Notes under the pieces: generated by a model
Told to the model about the DNA's origin: nothing
Seen by the model: the letters and a program-made list of their open reading frames with translations, nothing else
Databases searched by the model: none
Shown here: positions 59,501 through 62,500 of the stretch, piece by piece
Layout: the number at the start of each line of letters is the position of its first letter
Position numbering within the stretch: position 1 is the stretch's first letter
Translations under genes and position numbers: made by a program
Assembly (NCBI RefSeq): GCF_016741815.1
Contig: NZ_JAERRJ010000007.1
Coordinates: 1-64,000, forward strand
Length of the DNA stretch: 64,000 nucleotides
Source of the DNA: Nocardia acididurans
Lineage (GTDB): Bacteria > Actinomycetota > Actinomycetes > Mycobacteriales > Mycobacteriaceae
Direction: 5' to 3'

Positions 59501-62500
59501 CCGGCATCGGCGGCCACTCCGGTCGCGTCCCGGCACAGCGCGCCGCGTAGGCCGCGCCCAGATCACGCGCGAGTGGGGCCATGGAGAAGCCGTCCGCGTT
59601 GATGTGATGCACGACCAGCACCAGCAGGTGGTCCTGCGGCCCGAGCGCCAGCAACCGGGCCCGCAGTGGAATCCGTTCGGCCACATCGAAACCCACCGCC
59701 ACCAGTGCCGCCAGCGCGCTGTCCGCCTCGGCGGCGGTCACCGCGCGGGGCGTCAGATCCACATCGGCGCAGTCGCTCAGTTCCTCGACCGGGACCACCA
59801 GCTGACAGGGCACGCCATCCACGTCCGGGTACCGGGTGCGCAGCACCTCGTGGCGCGACAGCAGATCCCACACCGCCGCCGACAGGGCCGCCGGATCCAG
59901 CGCACCGGTCAGCCGCAACACCATCGGAATGCTGTAGGCCACCGACTCGGGGTCGAAGCGGTTGACGAACCACATGCGCTGCTGTGCGTAGGACAGCGGC
60001 ACCCGCGCCGGGCGCTCCCGCCGGCCGAGTATCGGCCCCGACGACACCTCTCCGGTGTCGGCCACCCGGGCGGCGAGCAGTTCGGCCAAGCCCCGCACCA
60101 TCGAGGCTTCGAATACGTCGCGCACCGCCACCGGTACGCCGACACCGTCGGTCAGCCGCGCCGCGAGCCGGGTGGCCGAGAGCGAATTGCCGCCCAGCGC
60201 GAAGAAATCGTCGTCCACACCGACCTGTTCGACGCCGAGAACCTCCGCGAACACCGTCGCCACGATCTCCTCGAGCGGGGTCGCGGGTGCGCGATAGCAG
60301 GCCCGCGCCACCACCGGTTCCGGCAGCGCCGCCTTGTCGATCTTGCCGTTCACCGTCAAGGGGAGGGCGTCCAGCAGCATCACCACCTCGGGCACCATGT
60401 AACCCGGCAGCCGCTCGCCGAGGCGCTCGCGCAGCAGCCTGCCGAGTACGCCCGGCGCACACCAGGTCTCGTCCGGCCGCAGCAGCTCCGGCCGGACCCC
60501 GGCGGCGCGCGTCTCCGAATCCGACTGCAGCACAGTGCGAATCGCGTAGACGATATGCAGGTCGGTGCCGATCACATTGGGCGACACCTGGGATTCGACG
60601 GTGAACCCGTGCTCGCCGAGCAGCTTCTCCACGCAGGCCAGGCGGTCCTCGACATCGTGGACCTCGATCACCATGCGGTCGATGAGCGGCCAGTGCCGGG
60701 TCTCGATACCCCGCAGGGCGTCCAGCTCACTGCCCTCGACGTCGATCTTGAGCAGGTCGACGCGCGGGATGCCGTACTCGTCGATGATCCCCGACAGGGT
60801 GCGGACCGGCACCTCGACCTGGGAGAAGTCGAGCCGGTCGGTGATCAGCTGATCGACCAGGCCGTCGCCCAGATCCCGGCTCTCCGCCTCGAATTCGTGA
60901 TGGATGAACGATTCCAGGATCTCGCGCTGCACGGTGCTGTCGGTGCCGCGGCCCGACAGCACCGACATCTCCGGGTAGTAGGTGAAGATGTCGGTGGTCG
61001 TCTCCGCGCCGATGGCGCACGGCACCAGGGTGGCGTCCAGATCGTGCAGCGCCGAGTTGGCGGCGTACATGCGGCGCAGCTCGGGCATCGCCTCCACCGC
61101 ATAGATTTTCAGCGCGGGCGAGGTGCGCTTGGCGAAGATCGAGAACATGCCGACGTGCGAGCCCACATCGACCACGCAGCCCGACTCCGGGATGGACATG
61201 CCGCTGCGGCAGTACTCGGCGTTCTCGAAGATCTCCTGGTAGAGGAATTCGATATTGGACCGGTTGCGGCCGACGATCGGCATACCGTTCGGGAGCTCGT
61301 GCAGTTCGCCGGGGCCGATCGCGCCGTCACGTTGCAGCCGAAGGCATGTCGCCGCCGCGGGAGCGTGCTGCGGGTCCGGGACGAGGTAGGCGACCAGCTG
61401 GGTATCGGCGGCGGCAGCACTGTGGGTGGTGACGACGGCCTGGGCGACGGCGGGCTGGGCGGCCGCCACCGCCTCGATCTCGCCGAGTTCGATGCGGTAG
61501 CCGCGAATCTTCACCTGCTCGTCGACACGGCCGAGATATTCGAGCACGCCGGACTCGTTCCAACGCACGAGATCGCCACTGCGGTACAGCCTTCCGCCGC
61601 TGCCCGCCGCGTCGAAGGGGTCGGCGACGAACCGCGCGGAGGTCAGGCCCGCGCGATCGTGGTAGCCGCGCGAGACCTGATCGCCCGCCACATACAGTTC
61701 GCCCGCGACGCCGACCGGTACCGGCCGCAGCCACGAATCCAGCACGTAGGTCCGCAGATTCGCCAGGGGCACGCCGATCGGGCTGACACCCGGCTCCCCG
61801 TTGCGGTGGTCCTGTGTCAGCGGCTGTTTCGTGACGTGCACGGTGGTCTCGGTGATGCCGTACATGTTCACCAGCGCCGGTCCGCCGGGGCGGTCGAGCA
61901 GCGGCCAGCCGCGTAACCGCCTGGGGTCCAGGGCTTCTCCGCCGAACACCACCAGGCGCAGGGCGCACCGTTCGTCGTCGATCCCGCGCCTGGTCTCGAT
62001 CAGGGTGTAGAACGCCGACGGCGTCTGGTTCAGGATGGTCACGCCCTCGTCGACGACCAGCTGCCACAGGTCCGCCGGGGAGTACGCCACCTCGCGCGGC
62101 ACCACGACCACCCGTCCGCCGTGCAGCAGCGCACCCCAGATCTCCCAGACCGAGAAGTCGAACGCCTGCGAATGACACCACGCCCAGACATCGTCGCGAC
62201 CGAATTCGCACCAGGGCCGGGTGGCCGCGAACAGGGCGACCGCATTCGCGTGAGTGACGGTGACGCCCTTGGGATTTCCTGTGGTACCCGAGGTGTAGAT
62301 GACGTACGCGAGGTTGTCCGGACGCGGGCGCACCGGTGCGAAATGCGCGCTGCCACGGCCGATGGCGTCGATGTGCAGTCGTGGCACCGCGACGGTGGCA
62401 CCCAGGTCAGCGGTGGAGTCGTCGACGAGCACCAGTTCGGGCGCGGCGTCGGCGAGAATGTAGGCGATCCGGTCCGACGGCGAGGCCGGGTCCAACGGCA

